Shown here one piece after another: positions 61,768 to 64,000 of a stretch of DNA of 64,000 nt. The translations under genes and the position numbers were made by a program. Below the pieces are notes generated by a model. The model worked only from the letters and a program-made list of their open reading frames with translations, did not search any database and had not been told where the DNA came from. Source of the DNA: Scatophagus argus (lineage: Eukaryota > Chordata > Actinopteri > Scatophagidae); NCBI RefSeq assembly GCF_020382885.2, contig NC_058506.1:6386001-6450000 (forward strand), given 5' to 3'. How positions within the stretch are numbered: position 1 is the stretch's first letter; each line of letters begins with the position of its first letter.

Positions 61768-64000
61768 GTAAGTGATGTTTGTTTTCTCTAACGTTACTTA
61801 TTGTTGTGGTCAGTCCGCTCGGCCTGTCGCCGCCGAGTCCCCCCCCCCCATCAGCAGGCTGTGCTCAGTGCAGCGGCTGTCACAGCACTGCGTGTTGGTC
61901 ACGTTCAGCTTACAGCAGCGAAAGGAAATAAAAAATCACCTCGTGAATGTCTTATGTTTGAATTTACACTTCAAATGTATTAAACCACGCAATGCATCCT
62001 CGTGTGTTCACCGCTGTCCGAAGGAGATCAGTAATTATAACTGCTGCCATAAGCTGCTGCGCGTATTATTTACGACGATCAGCCAACAGCCAAGTGTAGG
62101 ATAATACACGAATCCTAATTATACACATACACACTTGATCAAAGTGAGTAGTGAAGGTACAGGCCTGCTGGCTCAGGCCCTGTCGCCCACATCAGCTTCA
62201 CTTCTCATCATGGTAAAGGTTCAAAGAATGAGCAACGAATATGCGATTAAAAATACAGGGAAATTAGGCGGTGCGCCATCTAGTGACTGTGTAAACAGGA
62301 ACTAATAGATGTTCCATGACTGGCCTGAAGAAGAGATCTGTAAACAAGATCGCATAGGAAGGATGTAAATATTAATATCTGCTTTATTTCTGCTTGTGGT
62401 GGTGCTGTAGAGGTGTGACAGCCAGTGATTTATTTCATAGTCGAGTCTCTCAGTCACCAGAGTTAGATGTGCACAAATCCTGCAAAAGCAAAGAGCAGGA
62501 AAGTAAAAGGATGTGCGAGTCATTGGATGGCAGTGATACAGAGATGCTGACTGATGAAAGCTATTTTGAAATCTCCATTTGGAAAATCAAACATATAGAA
62601 TATTTAAGGGTAGAGCTTAGTAGTTTGTTCTCTTAAAAAAAAAAAAAGACTAAAAAGTAGAACTGCAAACATGAACTGTGCTTAGACCACAATGTGAGGC
62701 GGGCTGTTCTTATAGAGGCACTAACTTCATAAGCAAGAGTCACTGCAGTGTTTTTGCTGGGAGAGTGCTGTTTTCCTAGCAGTGCAGGGACACGTACAAA
62801 CCAATCACCACCTGAACCTGCATAAAGCAGTGCTTTAGACCTAATATGCCTCAGTAACATGATCATCCAACTCACAGTCTGAAGCTGTTTTTAGTTCATA
62901 TGTTGGTTTCCTGGCCTGAGCTACAGAGACTGTAAAGCTGACTCAGTGCTTGCATCTACCCCCCGTGTACCACCATGGGCAGCCATTACTGGTGACGTGT
63001 AATGTTTAAAGTGTAACAATAATTAAATTGACTTTGACTCTCAGGAAAGATGCAGTGTATCATCAGAGTTTACTGAACTGATTAAGTCTGCAACAGTCTG
63101 TTTACAGTCAACAAGGTATCGCTCAGGAAGAGGAAATATTTACAAGATATTTATGAAATATACAGCTATGGACATTTATTTGAGATTACTATGAAGAGGT
63201 CATCATCAGGTAATGAATATTTTCATTACTCATCCATTTACAGCTTATTTTTTTGATTAAGTGTTTAGTTAAGTTCACTCTATAGCACTTCACTTCAAAT
63301 AGTGAACAAATATCCATCATAATGATCCGAGGTCATGCTATCAAGACCGAGGTAACATCTTATTTTATTTTATTTTATTGTATAAGATTCGCACAATTTG
63401 ACCATTCATAATGATCATTTCATTAAGCGGCCCTTCTTCTTGATGCTGCAGGCTGGCTGTGGCGCTGAGGGCGATGCAGCGACAGCCTCAGGGTGTCTTG
63501 TGTTGTTGTTTTCATGCACACTCATACTTCTTTAGAGCCTTTCTTCAAGGGTATGAAGATGGTATGGCAAAAATCCCAGAGGGGGGGAACGGAAACAGAC
63601 TGTTGTTACCACGTTGCAACTAACAGATGTTGCTGTACGTTTCTTTGTTCAAGTTGAGCAACCCCCTGTCGAACAGAATAGACTCAGATCATTTTCAGTG
63701 TTATTTTTGTGAGGGGAAAAATCCTGCTGGTCTGTGGGCCTAATACACATTCTTTGATCTCTTTGTCTGAGTTCCTGTGTATCTGAGGTCCTATCAAGCA
63801 TCAACTTCACATCAAAATACACTCTGAAACAAAACATTTATCAAATACTGCCTTGGAGCACACTCACGCAGTGGCATTCATGTAACATGAGACCATGTTG
63901 GTGGCTCCATCAATTAATCTGAATGAGTAATGTGTTGTCTTACTCCATGACTGTATTTTATTTTATTTTTTTGTTTCCATTATGCCAGAAAGTTACAGTT
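61768..64000. other. unassigned right end of the window
   Basis: No exon with recognisable protein similarity was seen. A moderately CpG-rich stretch at 61800-62080 follows the candidate donor. The rest is AT-rich with a TTTTA-rich run at 63360-63378. If the element at 61320-61767 is a first exon, this is its intron. Confidence 0.4.

Overview
The window is vertebrate nuclear DNA, almost certainly from a teleost fish. It holds three intron-split protein genes with GT-AG junctions. Between them lie microsatellites, a degraded Tc1-like transposon, a hAT-type element, tRNA-promoter-like dispersed repeats and several AT-rich repeat families that I recognise from fish genomes. The species cannot be named from the sequence. 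I found no CRISPR array, operon, virus or toxin gene.

Layout: (1) Positions 104-170 look like the last exon and poly(A) site of an upstream gene. (2) A short promoter with two inverted CCAAT boxes and a GC box (about 380-575) precedes tm7sf2 (+, coding 1554-10251, 10 coding exons, 425 aa), a sterol delta-14 reductase. (3) About 7.7 kb of repeat-bearing DNA separates it from the convergent gene cnih2 (-, coding 17975-25545, 6 exons, 160 aa), a cornichon-family AMPA-receptor auxiliary and cargo protein. (4) About 11 kb of mostly unannotatable DNA leads to a TATA box plus splice donor (36901-37029), proposed as the first exon of a Na+/Ca2+ exchanger gene (+, coding 39355-54019, 7 coding exons, 946 aa). 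I call this gene slc8a4 (NCX4), because the protein is clearly an NCX and the tm7sf2-cnih2 neighbourhood is the paralogue of the LBR-CNIH3 neighbourhood. (5) The last 8.5 kb contains dispersed repeats, a double hairpin, the Tc1 relic and a weak candidate promoter with a splice donor near 61.3-61.8 kb.

The three genes do not form a pathway: one acts in cholesterol synthesis in the ER and nuclear membrane, one in glutamate-receptor export and gating, and one in plasma-membrane Ca2+ extrusion. Their shared interest is synteny, as they look like one member of an ancient duplicated block. All splice junctions were placed by reading consensus sites and checking that phases join. The three reconstructed reading frames are continuous (1278, 483 and 2841 nt including stops).

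I did not find an undescribed biological system. The observations most worth checking are the symmetric 48-bp cassette exon of cnih2, the upstream ORFs of the exchanger, the extra small intron inside its Ca2+-binding domain, its single exon-A-type cassette, and a set of RFX X-box-like palindromes around cnih2.
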